Assembly: GCA_907163375.1 (NCBI GenBank)
Contig: CAJQUW010003653.1
Span: 62,001-126,000, forward strand
Direction: 5' to 3'
Origin: Prostheceraeus crozeri
Lineage: Eukaryota; Platyhelminthes; Polycladida; Euryleptidae
DNA length: 64,000 nt
The notes under the pieces were generated by a model, which was not told where the DNA came from, searched no databases, and saw only the letters and a list, made by a program, of their open reading frames with translations. The position numbers were made by a program, and so were the translations under genes. Positions 23,384 to 32,572 of this stretch are shown one piece after another (the first letter of the stretch is position 1; the number at the start of each line of letters is the position of its first letter).

Positions 23384-23701
23384 TTAATTGTAAAAATCAT
23401 TCTAATTCCTGATATTTCAGGGAAAATCGTATTACAACTTACTTTTAAAATACGGCTTTTTTTCAAAACATGATCGTATTCTTCCTGATTCGTAGCACAC
23501 ATAAATTTCAGGCAAAATCAGACCGAAATATAAATAGTTATCTTGCAGAATGACAAAGTAAAATAAATCAAGTTAAATCTTACTGAATCTTGTTCAGTTT
23601 AACACTGATTTAGACGGAAAATATTGTAATGAAATGATTTTACTGAATTTGCATGGTTTAATACTGATTCACCCTGACTTTTCAGAATACAATTGCTTGG
23701 G

Positions 23702-23891
23702 AAGTGATAAACATAATCCTTTTGAACAGAACGACATTACATAGAATTCATTACACATGAGGAGAGAATGAAGCGTTGTTTGTCCTTCTAGTAAGTATTT
23801 TTAAAATTTTTAGACAATTTAGGATATAAAACTTTTCTTTTAAATCATACTTTGTACCTATTGAAAATTAACTAGTCATTAGCTTGTTTTT
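23702..23891. repeat. Array module Y, copy 2
   Basis: Matches 50266-50455 (GTGATAAACATAATCC through TAACTAGTCATTAGCTTG). It resumes the array immediately after the 9.1-kb insertion and runs into Z at an intact TTAA. Confidence 0.85.
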
Positions 23892-24223
23892 TTAAACTTT
23901 GTTACCTTGACGCACTTTGCTACGTTGAATTGTTTTTGCAGCACGTCTTGAGTTGAAGGTGGATTATGTCCCCGCCTCTTGACCTCCACTGGCAGGACTC
24001 TGTCCTTCTTTCAAATGCCTGAGGTACATTTCAGTCAATAGTGACTCTATTTTTTTTTGATAGATGCTCATCTTTTTCAATTATAAATTCAATTTTTGAG
24101 GCTGTGCATCTTAAATGTACAGGACCGCGCTTGGTCGGGTTTGAGCGTCCAGGATTAAGCGGTCGAAACGCGATCGTCCTGGCCAAGTTCCTGTTGATGA
24201 CCTCATTAAAAATAGTCAAATAA
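23892..24223. repeat. Array module Z, copy 2
   Basis: Near-identical to copy 1 at 14048-14375, with a handful of differences by eye. It ends in GTCAAATAA and is cut at 24223 by the 25.8-kb element. Confidence 0.85.
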
Positions 24224-24235
24224 CCCGGCCAACAA

Positions 24236-24500
24236 AAAACCTGACTGCTACGTAGCAGCAAGGTAGCGCCGCTACCTATTGATTCGTCGCAGATACGTGG
24301 CATTTGGCGCACCCAGCTACGTATATGCTACGTAGCAAAATTACCGTATGGCAACCTATCTGCTACCTTTGCTACCTTGCAGCTACTTCAATGTTACCTT
24401 CGCTACCTTGCAGCTACTTAAATGCTACCTTCGCTACCTTGCAGCTACTTAAATGCTACTATTGCTACCTTGCAGTTTTACTCGAATGCTAGTATGGCTT
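24236..24500. repeat. Left subterminal repeat block of the 25.8-kb element
   Basis: Contains TGCTACGTAGCAG near the tip, a further TGCTACGTAGCA at about 24328, then at least four copies of a ~33-bp unit built on CGCTACCTTGCAGCTACTTA. The block mirrors the one at 49795-50040 in base words but not in exact order. Confidence 0.75.
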
Positions 24501-24800
24501 GTGGTTGTTCAAATGTTACTTACTAATGCCACCTCATCTCAACATCTCCTATTGCGTTTTTAGCTTGGTTCTGCACATAAAACCCTCATACAGCTGTGCA
24601 TCACAGATTTCATTCGAAAACAGACACTATATAAATAAAATTTATTATAATCATTGGGTGCGGATGGAACAGTCTGTCATCGTCTCTCCAGACGCCGTGG
24701 AGCCTGATTCATCCAATTCACGATCGCATTCCTCACGGCATCTTGGCCCTCCTTGATCCCGTTTCGACGTAGTGCTTCTGTAAAAAAACACATGTGACAT
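24501..24800. other. Interior of the 25.8-kb element, left
   Basis: No recognisable gene. A possible BEN- or transposase-like frame was looked for and not found. It ends at the 8-bp target duplication of the hAT element. Confidence 0.4.
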
Positions 24801-24928
24801 CAGGGCTGGAACAATTGCATTAATTGCAACTGTAATTGTTTAATAAATTTTGAAGTTGTAGTTTTGAAGTAATTGTAATTGTAGTTGAAGATTTTGATTT
24901 TAGAGTAATTGTAATTATAATGGTAATT

Positions 24929-25490
24929 AGTAATGGGCAAAAGACCGTTCCAGGACACCATAAAATTCAAAAAAATAGTATCTTTAAAAGCGACATAAAT
25001 TCATGAATCTGAACCCTTTTTCAGGTTATTAAGACTTAAATACATGAATTTAGTCCATTCAAAAAGTACCATTTTTTCAAAAAATTGCATTTTTAAAAAC
25101 GACTAAATTCATGAATTTTGGTCAATTTCTCAGGTTATGAAGACCTAAATTCATGAATTTATGATGTTTTTAAAAATACCCAATTATCAAATTTTTCAAA
25201 ATCTCAAATTTGTGATTATTACATTTTGCTCCCAAAATCATGACCGTTCCAGGACACCGAAAAAATCATAAAAGTTAAGAATCTCAAATTTGTGATTATG
25301 ACATTTTTCATTGCTTAAATCATGACCGTTCCAGGACACCGAAAATCATAAAAGTTGAGAAATTCAAATTCATGAATTTTATCCATCTTTCAGGTTTTTA
25401 AAATATATCATGTGACTAAAAATATTTCTTTAAAAATGGAAGAAACAAAAGTGGAAGAAACCGCAAGAATATATCCTTCGTTATCACAGT
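24929..25490. repeat. Polinton left terminal inverted repeat
   Basis: Near-identical in inverse to about 42015-42575. It contains three copies of GACCGTTCCAGGACACC and many AAATTCATGAATTT palindromes, which may be binding sites for replication or integration proteins. It runs into the start of the membrane-protein ORF, so the first ~17 codons of that ORF are present at both ends of the element. Confidence 0.9.
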
Positions 25491-25615
25491 TAAAAATAAG
25501 TGAATTGAATAAAGAAAAACATAAAGATAGAGTACGTTATATGAAAAGAAATAATGTTATGAACAAGCGATGAAGGATGTTCACTAGTACAAACTAATAA
25601 CATTAACACTTTCAC

Positions 25616-26065
25616 TTAATGTTGTTGCTCTGCTTGCTGTTGCTCTGCTTGCTGTTGCGCTGCTTGCTGTTGCGCTGCTTGTTCTTCGTTAATTTGATTC
25701 ATAACTTGTTCATAAGTTGGCGGCCCTGTTCTATCGATGTTGTTCGATGATATTGTTGCTTGTTCAATAATTTGTTCGTCCCGTTCTTGTGATAAGGTTC
25801 TATTTAAAGAAAATATTACTGTCTGCCGTTGTTCAATTAAGTTTAATATTTTCTTATCAATTGTATAATTGATGTGCGAGTCTCCGATAAATTCAAAAAT
25901 TCTTCTCATATCCAAGTGTAAGAATATTTTACTTTGTGCTTGCAGATGTATGATTTCCCTTGTTAACTTCTGAATTCTTCTCCGCTTTGTCTCCAATCGA
26001 ACAGATCTTTCAGTAGATCCAACCATTGTGACGATAAAATTTAAACTAAGATTGTAATGCGCCAC
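25616..26065 (-). CDS. Polinton ORF, 149 aa, unknown, with a PPxY motif
   Basis: This is an unrecognised small protein of the Polinton. It has a basic, helical first half (RRRIQKLTREIIHLQAQ) and a segment GPPTYEQVMNQINEE containing PPTY, the form of a PPxY late-domain motif that recruits WW-domain ubiquitin ligases. It ends in a Gln/Ala-rich tail of 15-bp repeats (QQQAAQ, QQQAEQ). It is the first gene inside the left terminal repeat and is transcribed towards it. A role in particle release or host interaction is only an inference from the motif; the repeat tail could be a microsatellite expansion. Confidence 0.5.
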   Translation of the reverse strand: MAHYNLSLNFIVTMVGSTERSVRLETKRRRIQKLTREIIHLQAQSKIFLHLDMRRIFEFIGDSHINYTIDKKILNLIEQRQTVIFSLNRTLSQERDEQIIEQATISSNNIDRTGPPTYEQVMNQINEEQAAQQQAAQQQAEQQQAEQQH

Positions 26066-26599
26066 GTTTTATGAATTGTGTGTGTGTTTAAATAGCAAGT
26101 GAAATTTATGAATGGTGATCTAAGCAAAGCGGCATTGTAGGTCAATGAAGTTTGCTTGACAACATACGGGTATGACATGACGCGTGTGTACTTGAATGAC
26201 AATGAGGAAATTGCACCGCATTGTAAATCATTTCATCGGCCATAACGCGAGCCAGATCGGAAACCAAAACCAGAAAAGTTGCGGTTTTGGCTCGACAATT
26301 GGTCTCGACTATCGATACTGCAATATTGTATTGAATGATTGCTATAACAACAGAATATTCCCTCAAAGCAGAGAATGAATTAATAGATTGCTTTTATGCT
26401 ATTAACGCCATGTTATGAATGCACAACCCGTATGATCCCCTAATACAATCATGCGGTTTGAGAAATGTGGTAACAGATGTTGCCATTGTCTTAATACAGA
26501 TAAAACAAACAATATCCTCTTAATGAGAGTTCATAAAAATAAAATGTAACAATGTAACGTTTTAATTTAGATTAAATGAAATCATTTCAAAATCGAATA

Positions 26600-26715
26600 A
26601 GTAGTAAGGAAAGTCATCATTAGAGAACAGTTTTAAATCAATACCCCCCTTCTGACTAAGTGGTAAGGAAAGTCATCATTAGAGAACAGTTTGAAATCAA
26701 TACCCCCTCCCTTCT
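26600..26715. repeat. ~52-bp direct duplication in the Polinton
   Basis: GTAAGGAAAGTCATCATTAG followed by AGAACAGTTT and AAATCAATACCCCC occurs twice in tandem. It is noncoding and lies just upstream of the protease block. Confidence 0.8.
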
Positions 26716-26754
26716 GTCTTCTAGGGATCCCTATAAGAAATTTTTTTAATTATA

Positions 26755-27246
26755 AAATGAGCAACATAAATGAGTTTTTAAATTATATGGAACGCAAACC
26801 ACGACGAATTTCGATTTAAAGAAAATCGCAAATCAATTGGGAATAAAGAATTTTCATGTTCTAATGAGAGACGAATTACAATTCTTAAAAAATAAGCCAA
26901 CAGGAACCTTCAGTTCCCGGAACAAAGTTCCATCAATAACTATAAATTTCATAACGAATCTTCACACTTCAGACCAAAAAGGCGTACATTGGTCTGGAGG
27001 TACCTTTAATAAAATCGAGATAATTACTATTTCGACCACCCAGAGGCTGAGAACTATTGGTTCGACTCTTATGGACTTCCACCTACAAACGAAGTCAAAA
27101 AATTACTTGGCAATGGAATTTATAATACATTTCAAATTCAAAAACCGGGAACTACTTATTGTGGTCAATTATGTCTTTATGTTTTATTGAAATTACAGGA
27201 AGGAGTGCCATTTCTTGATATTATGTTAGAATTGAACGAACCGTAG
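26755..27246 (+). pseudogene. Polinton adenain-like cysteine protease (PRO), broken
   Basis: The region carries recognisable parts of the adenovirus-type cysteine protease common to Polintons: a VLMRDEL strand, a GVHWSGG stretch around the active-site histidine, a FDSYGLPP-type segment and a YCGQLCLYVLL segment around the catalytic cysteine. In the family this enzyme matures capsid proteins. It is a broken copy. A pair of trinucleotide-loop hairpins lies at its end (27235-27268) and another pair inside it (about 26922-26946). Confidence 0.75.
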
Positions 27247-27467
27247 GTTCTATGGCTGCGCCTAACAAGGAAATTTCATTCCCGAAACGTAAGTTCCAAT
27301 AATAATAATAATGATAATTAAAAATCAGTTCGTTGTAATTCATTTTGATAAAAACGGCCTCTGATATCTTCATTATCTAAATCTTTGATTTCATAAGTAA
27401 TCGGATAAGTTTGGTTTATTTTAAAAACTTCAAATATTTCTTTAGTCCAGTAACCGACGAAGCCTTT

Positions 27468-28625
27468 TTAAAATTTATTCTTATACTTAAATATTCTAAC
27501 TCTATCTCCAATTTTAAATTTCGGCTTAAGTTTCTGCAAATTCGGATTACTCTCATTCAAATTATTATTTTCGTTCGAATAATTATTCTCGAATATTTTC
27601 TTTCGTATTAAATCAGGGTCGTCAGAAGCATTCTTTGGGGTTTCTTCAATACCAGAATGAACTTTATTATTGTACTCTTCTACAATTCCTGGTAATATCT
27701 TCAACCATTTCTGATTTCTTTGCTCAGTAAATTTCTTGAATAATTTATTTTTTAGCGTCCGATTGAATCTTTCTATCACTAAGGCCTTCCCTGCATTTTC
27801 AGTTGAATAAACAGTTTCAAATAGTGGCTGAACGTTTCGGTTATAAAATTGCGAAGCTTTATCAGCAAACAATTTTTTTGGCTTTCTCTTACTTTCTTTA
27901 AAGATTTCTTCAAACGCATATTTAACTGATAGACCACTTTTATTTTTTAAAGGCTTTACCCAAGCGTATCGTGTATATAAATCTATAACGGTCAATGCGT
28001 ATTTATAATCTTTTTCATTCGGCATATGAATAAGATCAGCACTCCAAATATCATCTTTATTAAATACTTTTACTTTCAATAAATATTTAGGCCTTCTGTA
28101 TTCCCTATGAATTTCAGACGCGTAGGTTCGAGCGTTGCTCTCAGACAGCTTTGCTGTCGTTTCATTTAAACCCTGACCGAATAATATTTTAGCTTCTAAA
28201 GCTTTCTTAACAAACATTCTTTCAATTTTTTCTCTAAATGTAGGATTTTGAATACTATCTAATTCTTGAATCATCTTCTTATCAGCTGCATGTCGAGAAC
28301 TTAGATCATGATTTCGATAAGCTAAATCATGCCTGTAAGCTGCGGCATCTACTCTATTTATTGGTTTTTCACCTGGTTTCGGATTATTATTCTCATCTAG
28401 TCTTATATCTAATCGAGTTCCTGGACCAGTATATGAATGACCGGGAAGATGCTTTTCTTTCGAATATTTACTCCAAATAAATCCAGGAAAGTTTTCTAAT
28501 GTTTTTTGTATGTCACCTCCAATATGCTGAAAATTTGAGTTTTTATTTTTGTTTAATAGATAATTCAATAAATCTAAATTAGCAATTTTTAATTTAATTA
28601 AATTTTCGGAATTTGTAGAATTCAT
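27468..28625 (-). CDS. Polinton integrase with N-terminal phospholipase A2-like domain
   Basis: This open frame of 385 residues is a fusion. Residues ~45-110 hold HSYTGPGTRLD followed by VDAAAYRHDLAYRN, the calcium-loop and HD catalytic pattern of the parvovirus VP1-type phospholipase A2 found in several invertebrate virus-like elements. Residues ~195-330 are a retrovirus-type integrase core: WSADLIHM, TVIDLYTRYAW, FADKASQFYN and a VIERFNRTLKNKLFKKF segment with the last acidic residue. The tail (KFKIGDRVRIFKYKNKF) is an SH3/chromo-like DNA-binding end. I see no HHCC zinc finger before the core; the phospholipase domain occupies that place. Integrase inserts the element; the phospholipase would act at membranes during entry. 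That both work as one protein is inference. Confidence 0.85.
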   Translation of the reverse strand: MNSTNSENLIKLKIANLDLLNYLLNKNKNSNFQHIGGDIQKTLENFPGFIWSKYSKEKHLPGHSYTGPGTRLDIRLDENNNPKPGEKPINRVDAAAYRHDLAYRNHDLSSRHAADKKMIQELDSIQNPTFREKIERMFVKKALEAKILFGQGLNETTAKLSESNARTYASEIHREYRRPKYLLKVKVFNKDDIWSADLIHMPNEKDYKYALTVIDLYTRYAWVKPLKNKSGLSVKYAFEEIFKESKRKPKKLFADKASQFYNRNVQPLFETVYSTENAGKALVIERFNRTLKNKLFKKFTEQRNQKWLKILPGIVEEYNNKVHSGIEETPKNASDDPDLIRKKIFENNYSNENNNLNESNPNLQKLKPKFKIGDRVRIFKYKNKF

Positions 28626-28706
28626 TTTAAAAGATAAAATAAATGTTTTACCGGATAGAACCTTGTTCAGAGGCTTTAGCCGATCGGACCAAAGGTCCTG
28701 AGGTTA

Positions 28707-29069
28707 TTAGCGAATCATACTAGGACTTATATATATTCCAGAACCATCTTTTGTTTCTTTAATTTCAATTAAATCATCAACATTTTGGAGAATATTTTTA
28801 AGAACTCGTTTTCCTTCATCAACTAATTTTAATTTACTAATAAAATGATCTACTATTCCGTCACCCCTAGCAACTTTCTCTAACTCTCTATTATGACGTT
28901 TTTGTTCTTCTAATGCTGCCTTCTCTGATTTATTTTTATTTACTGCTTGGACAATACCAGCTGTCCCACCTGCAACACTTCCTGCAGCTGCTATGCCACC
29001 TATTATTAGTGGAATTAATGGGAGAATCCCGCCATTCTTTTCTTCTTGTAATTGAATATTCTCTATCAT
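28707..29069 (-). CDS. Polinton small membrane-active-like ORF, 120 aa
   Basis: An unrecognised protein with a Gly/Ala-rich hydrophobic segment (GGILPLIPLIIGGIAAAGSV) near the N-terminus, then a charged helical part (KSEKAALEEQKRHNRELEK) and a C-terminal beta-like end (GSGIYISPSMIR). It lies between the integrase and the major capsid gene on the same strand. The layout of one hydrophobic segment plus one amphipathic helix recalls the small membrane-lytic or core proteins of adenovirus-like elements, but I cannot assign it. Confidence 0.5.
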   Translation of the reverse strand: MIENIQLQEEKNGGILPLIPLIIGGIAAAGSVAGGTAGIVQAVNKNKSEKAALEEQKRHNRELEKVARGDGIVDHFISKLKLVDEGKRVLKNILQNVDDLIEIKETKDGSGIYISPSMIR

Positions 29070-29337
29070 TGGTTTACTTATGTAATACTTTTTTTGTTAA
29101 TCGTAATAGTTTTAGGGGTATTTTTGTCAACAATATTACGTAATTTTAATTCAACAGTTTTATTATTATTACTTTTCGCTTGCGACATTTTTAATAAAAA
29201 AATTTTAAGTTACGAAAATTTTTAATCTATTGTAGTCATGAAAAATTTTTTAAGTTAAGAATTTTTAATCTATTCTAGTTATGAAAAATTTAAAGTTATC
29301 AAAAATTTTAATCTTTTCTAGTTATGAAAAAAATTAA

Positions 29338-30579
29338 TTAATCCTAGCCATCTTTCCATTAAGAATTTCAATAGAATATTTTACATCTTCTAGCAATAAA
29401 CCATAAGCCATCAATGAAGTTGTGGAATCTTTCTTTTTAATATTTTAATTGTTACATCACAACCAGTCTTGATAATATCTTCAGATTGTGCACTTAAATC
29501 GAAACAGAAAACAGGATATAAATGTCTCCAATCTCCAGGAGTTAATTGTGGTTCAACTCCAAATTCTATACAAAGATTTCGATAAGAATCATATCCTTCC
29601 ATAAATTGATTATTGGTATCATCGAATCTTAATGGATCAATAGGATATCGGGTTTGATTTAATGAAACTTGTAAACTTCGAATTGTATCAATATGAAAAA
29701 GATTGTTGTTCTTATCAAAACTTGGAGAAATATTTCTTTGAAATGTTAGTAATAAATATCTTGGAGTATTCGCAGTTCTAGTAAAATGCCAGTTAAATCT
29801 TTGTTCGGAAAAAGTTACTGAACTAGCAGTACGCTTTAGAAAATTTACTGGAATTGGTTTGTTAGTATTTAATCTTTTTGCAATAGCCGTTTCAATCTCT
29901 AAACTAGGAGTAATATGCTTAATCCACCATTCAAGTCTATCAATTTTTAAATATGCTTTTTTCCAGTCTTACCAAAAAAGATTAATTCATTATTTGCTGT
30001 GCGATGAATTATTAACTTAAATTTTAATTGATATGATATTTTATCATAATCTAAATATCCGAATAATGGAGACAATGACCAATTAACTGTCTGTTTACTT
30101 TTCTTGTTAAATTCACGTCTTTCTTTATATGCACTATTGTTTGTTTTATTTAAATGTTTTGCAATATTTTCTACATCTTTCGCAATTCCTGCTGCATCTG
30201 TTCCAGCGTGAGTTGAATCATCAACAATTATACCATCATTAGTATCAGGAAACCAACCTTCGATTTCATGCTTTTTATTATTTTCACCAATTGTTACAAA
30301 TCTAAGCATTGTATCAATTACACCTGGAGAATCACTTATTGTTTCTATATTTTGAGTTGCAACATCTAAACGCATTTGTGTAAATAATCTTGGAAAGAAA
30401 TTATTCTCTAGTGCAATATTATCGGTTTCTGGTAATGGTGTTGTAAAATTGGCATCACTATACAAAGAATATTCACAGTGTAGAAATGAATCAGGTAGAT
30501 ATATATAACTCTGCTGATTATCAACTTCAAAAATTAAATCACCTCCAGTATTTACTCTACTGGAAGATCCGGGATTCAT
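29338..30579 (-). pseudogene. Polinton major capsid protein (double jelly-roll), broken
   Basis: Recognisable parts include the N-terminal VDNQQSYIYLPDSFLHCEY, NNFFPRLFTQMRLDVATQN, SPGVIDTMLRF, NWSLSPLFGYLDYDK and YQLKFKLIIHR blocks, and a C-terminal TPGDWRHLYPVFCFDLS block. Their order and spacing fit the Polinton hexon-like capsid protein that would build an icosahedral shell. It is a broken copy. Confidence 0.8.
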
Positions 30580-30822
30580 AGCAATTCTTATATAGTCATT
30601 CTTTTTTTGATTGCAACTGACGAACGGAGGATCGTCTAATCTAAATTTATTTTCGATAAGCGAAGAAATTTTTATAAAAAATAATTTGACTTTTTGTTTT
30701 TCTCACACACAGAAAAAATTCTGCTAAAATAATTTTACTAAAATAATTTTACTAAAAAAATTTGCTAAGAAAATTTTGCTAAAAAAATTTTACTAAAAAA
30801 AAATTTACTAAAAAACATAATT

Positions 30823-31356
30823 TTAGAATTTTGCTAGACCAGCTCCGCTACAGCTTTGCTGGTTAAACCGAAGGTTGCTGCTCACGCCATTTTCTCTTAT
30901 TTCTTCAATTGAACGTTTTATGGCTACGCCTGATTTCTTCTTATGTTTACTATCAGACGGAGCTCCGCTCCTCAAGGTTTCCCCAACAGCTATGTTAGCA
31001 ATTTTATTTTTTGTTTCCTCTGAAAGCTTTTTTAAATTTTTTAGTTCTTCGGAATCATTCTTAAGTTTACGAATAGCTTCTAGTTGTTTTAATTCGTTTT
31101 GAGACTTGACAGCATTTGATACTGCACTAGCTGTACTACCTATAGCAGCTGCTCCTTTTGCAGCAGATGTAATCAAATCTTTATTATTTTTAATTAAGTT
31201 AACGATACTTCCAATACCAGAGAAGATCCCAGCTCCTTCCGTGTGAACGGCACCTGCGGTGCCTAGGAACTTTTGTGTTCCGACTGTTTCTCTATTATCA
31301 TAATGATAAACAGGATTCATACGTGGTTCATGAGCAATTCTTTGATTTGAAAGCAA
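30823..31356 (-). CDS. Polinton ORF, 177 aa, possible minor virion protein
   Basis: The protein starts MLSNQRIAHEPRMNPVYHYD and has a Gly/Ala-rich amphipathic part (GAGIFSGIGSIVNLIKNN, then SAAKGAAAIGSTASAVSNA), a long charged helix (NELKQLEAIRKLKNDSEELK) and a basic stretch KHKKKSGVAIKR. This layout is like minor virion proteins of adenovirus-like elements with a membrane-active N-terminal helix, but sequence identity is not recognised. Several trinucleotide-loop hairpins fall within the coding region (about 30838-30985 and 31235-31280). Confidence 0.45.
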   Translation of the reverse strand: MLSNQRIAHEPRMNPVYHYDNRETVGTQKFLGTAGAVHTEGAGIFSGIGSIVNLIKNNKDLITSAAKGAAAIGSTASAVSNAVKSQNELKQLEAIRKLKNDSEELKNLKKLSEETKNKIANIAVGETLRSGAPSDSKHKKKSGVAIKRSIEEIRENGVSSNLRFNQQSCSGAGLAKF

Positions 31357-31464
31357 AATGTTTAAGATTGTGTTTATAAATTATAGGTATTTTTTAGGAT
31401 TAAATTTGACTTTTGGGAAAAAATATTTACGGTAATATTTGCGCTAAGATTTACGTTTAGGATT

Positions 31465-31620
31465 GGTTAGTAACCTGAGGACCTTTGGTCCGATCGGCTA
31501 AAGCCTCTGAACAAAGTTCTATTGGTTAGTAACCTGAGGACCTTTGGTCGGATCGGCTAAAGCCTCGAGGAGCTTCGCTCCGATAGGTTAGAAACCGAAG
31601 ACTTCGTCGATCAAGATTTA
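31465..31620. repeat. Cluster of short hairpins in Polinton spacer
   Basis: Two tandem copies of a block with GGACC-TTT-GGTCC, GGCT-AA-AGCC and GAAC-AAA-GTTC, followed by GGAGC-TTC-GCTCC and a GAC-TTC-GTC hairpin. Another copy of the block lies in inverse at 28657-28705, between two other genes. Confidence 0.85.
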
Positions 31621-31979
31621 CGTTTGTGAATGGACAACAACTTCGAGATAACTTTATTAATTAACTGTTGCACTTTATCTATTGCGTCAAGCAGCGTGTG
31701 ATGTACTTTAATTTCTTTTCTATTAACTTGCATTTTCTGCTGATTAATCTTCAACGCCGTTTTAAGAGCATTTAACTTAATTTTAAGAACATCTAATTGT
31801 CTTTTAACAGAATCTAACTGTTCTTTATTTTCTTTAGAGTTTTCTTGTAAATTTTTCTTTAATTCATTTTCTAAATTGATTTTAAGATTTTTCATTTTAT
31901 CAACTTTTTGATTAAGTGAGTTTACTTCATTTATTATTCTATTCATCTTTTTCATTTGTTGAGTAATTTTAGAACTCAA
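31611..31979 (-). CDS. Polinton coiled-coil ORF, 122 aa
   Basis: A highly charged heptad-rich protein (KMNRIINEVNSLNQKVDKM, LKKNLQENSKENKEQLDSV, VKRQLDVLKIKLNALK) predicted as one long coiled coil. It lies just downstream of the fibre-like ORF on the same strand, and may be a stalk component or a continuation of that protein. Not recognised by family. Confidence 0.45.
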   Translation of the reverse strand: MSSKITQQMKKMNRIINEVNSLNQKVDKMKNLKINLENELKKNLQENSKENKEQLDSVKRQLDVLKIKLNALKTALKINQQKMQVNRKEIKVHHTLLDAIDKVQQLINKVISKLLSIHKRKS

Positions 31980-32006
31980 TTCATCAACACTTTTTTGGAA
32001 TGTAGT

Positions 32007-32498
32007 TTATAACTGCTTTAAATTTTTTTTAATTCTTTCACGTAGTTTTTCTATTTCATCTTCTAATTGTTCTTTTAACATTTTTATCTGATGTTTATTT
32101 TTAATGACTGCAGATTTTAAATTTAAAGAAAGTAATATTAAAATTATTGATTGTTCTGAAATCTTTTTCAAAAGTTTTACTATATCTGCTTCTAGCTCTC
32201 TATCCTTTTTATCAAGTTTTAATAATTTTTCGTTTAATGATTTGTCATTAAGTTTAAGCAACTTTAATTCATTCATCAGTGGAACCAAAACATCGTTTAT
32301 ATATTTTTCTTTTAAATCATTGATTTGTGTATCAACATATTGTTTATTTGTTAACTCTGTATTTTGTTGCGGAAGAATAGAAAGATGCAATGGACCAGAT
32401 AAAACGTCTCCAGTTTTCATGATATAATTTTCTATTTCTATTTCTAATTCACGATTATTCGGGATATATGCACCTCCACCAACATTTGGTAACATCAT
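32007..32498 (-). CDS. Polinton fibre-like ORF, 163 aa
   Basis: After the start (MMLPNVGGGAYIPNNREL) comes MKTGDVLSGPLHLS, a short gap, then TELTNKQYVDTQI. This is the layout of the repeat found in phage tail fibres (TGD-L-G-L...A-TKxYVD). The rest is heptad-rich coiled coil (LKLLKLNDKSLNEKLLKLDK and on) with a hydrophobic turn (SIILILLSLNLKSAVI). It could be a trimeric attachment spike. The similarity is by motif only, and host-binding function is inference. Confidence 0.5.
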   Translation of the reverse strand: MMLPNVGGGAYIPNNRELEIEIENYIMKTGDVLSGPLHLSILPQQNTELTNKQYVDTQINDLKEKYINDVLVPLMNELKLLKLNDKSLNEKLLKLDKKDRELEADIVKLLKKISEQSIILILLSLNLKSAVIKNKHQIKMLKEQLEDEIEKLRERIKKNLKQL

Positions 32499-32572
32499 TT
32501 TTTAACAATAAAAAAATAAATTTTTCTCTAATAAAAATTAAAAATAAAATTTTTTCTAATAAAAATAAAAAA

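Larger units (their letters stand above)
14574..23701. mobile_element. 9.1-kb DNA element with CCC...GGG ends, 2-bp AA target duplication
   Basis: The left end is CCCATATAATTGCCTCTG and the reverse complement of the right end is CCCAAGCAATTGTATTCTG, an imperfect terminal inverted repeat. It sits exactly between modules X and Y. The uninterrupted junction at 50255-50275 reads CAATATATAAGTGATAAAC, so the insertion duplicated AA. Subterminal GTCTGATTTT words near the left end (about 14690, 14725) face AAAATCAGAC near the right end (about 23515). Inside are a probable BEN-domain gene and several later insertions (a TTAA MITE, a Tc1-in-Tc1 pair, a deleted piggyBac, a foldback). I cannot name its superfamily and see no transposase I can assign to it. 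Confidence 0.65.

Noticed and set aside
14183-24223. 60-93-residue frames shared by module Z copies
   Set aside because: The shared frames only reflect that the DNA is repeated; the third copy at 50.6 kb does not keep the frame.
24301-24500. GCTACCTT repeats as a CRISPR-like array
   Set aside because: Units are contiguous and degenerate with no unique spacers, and the genome is eukaryotic; they are subterminal transposon repeats.
32104-32427. 107-residue plus-strand frame
   Set aside because: Antisense shadow of the fibre-like ORF on the minus strand.
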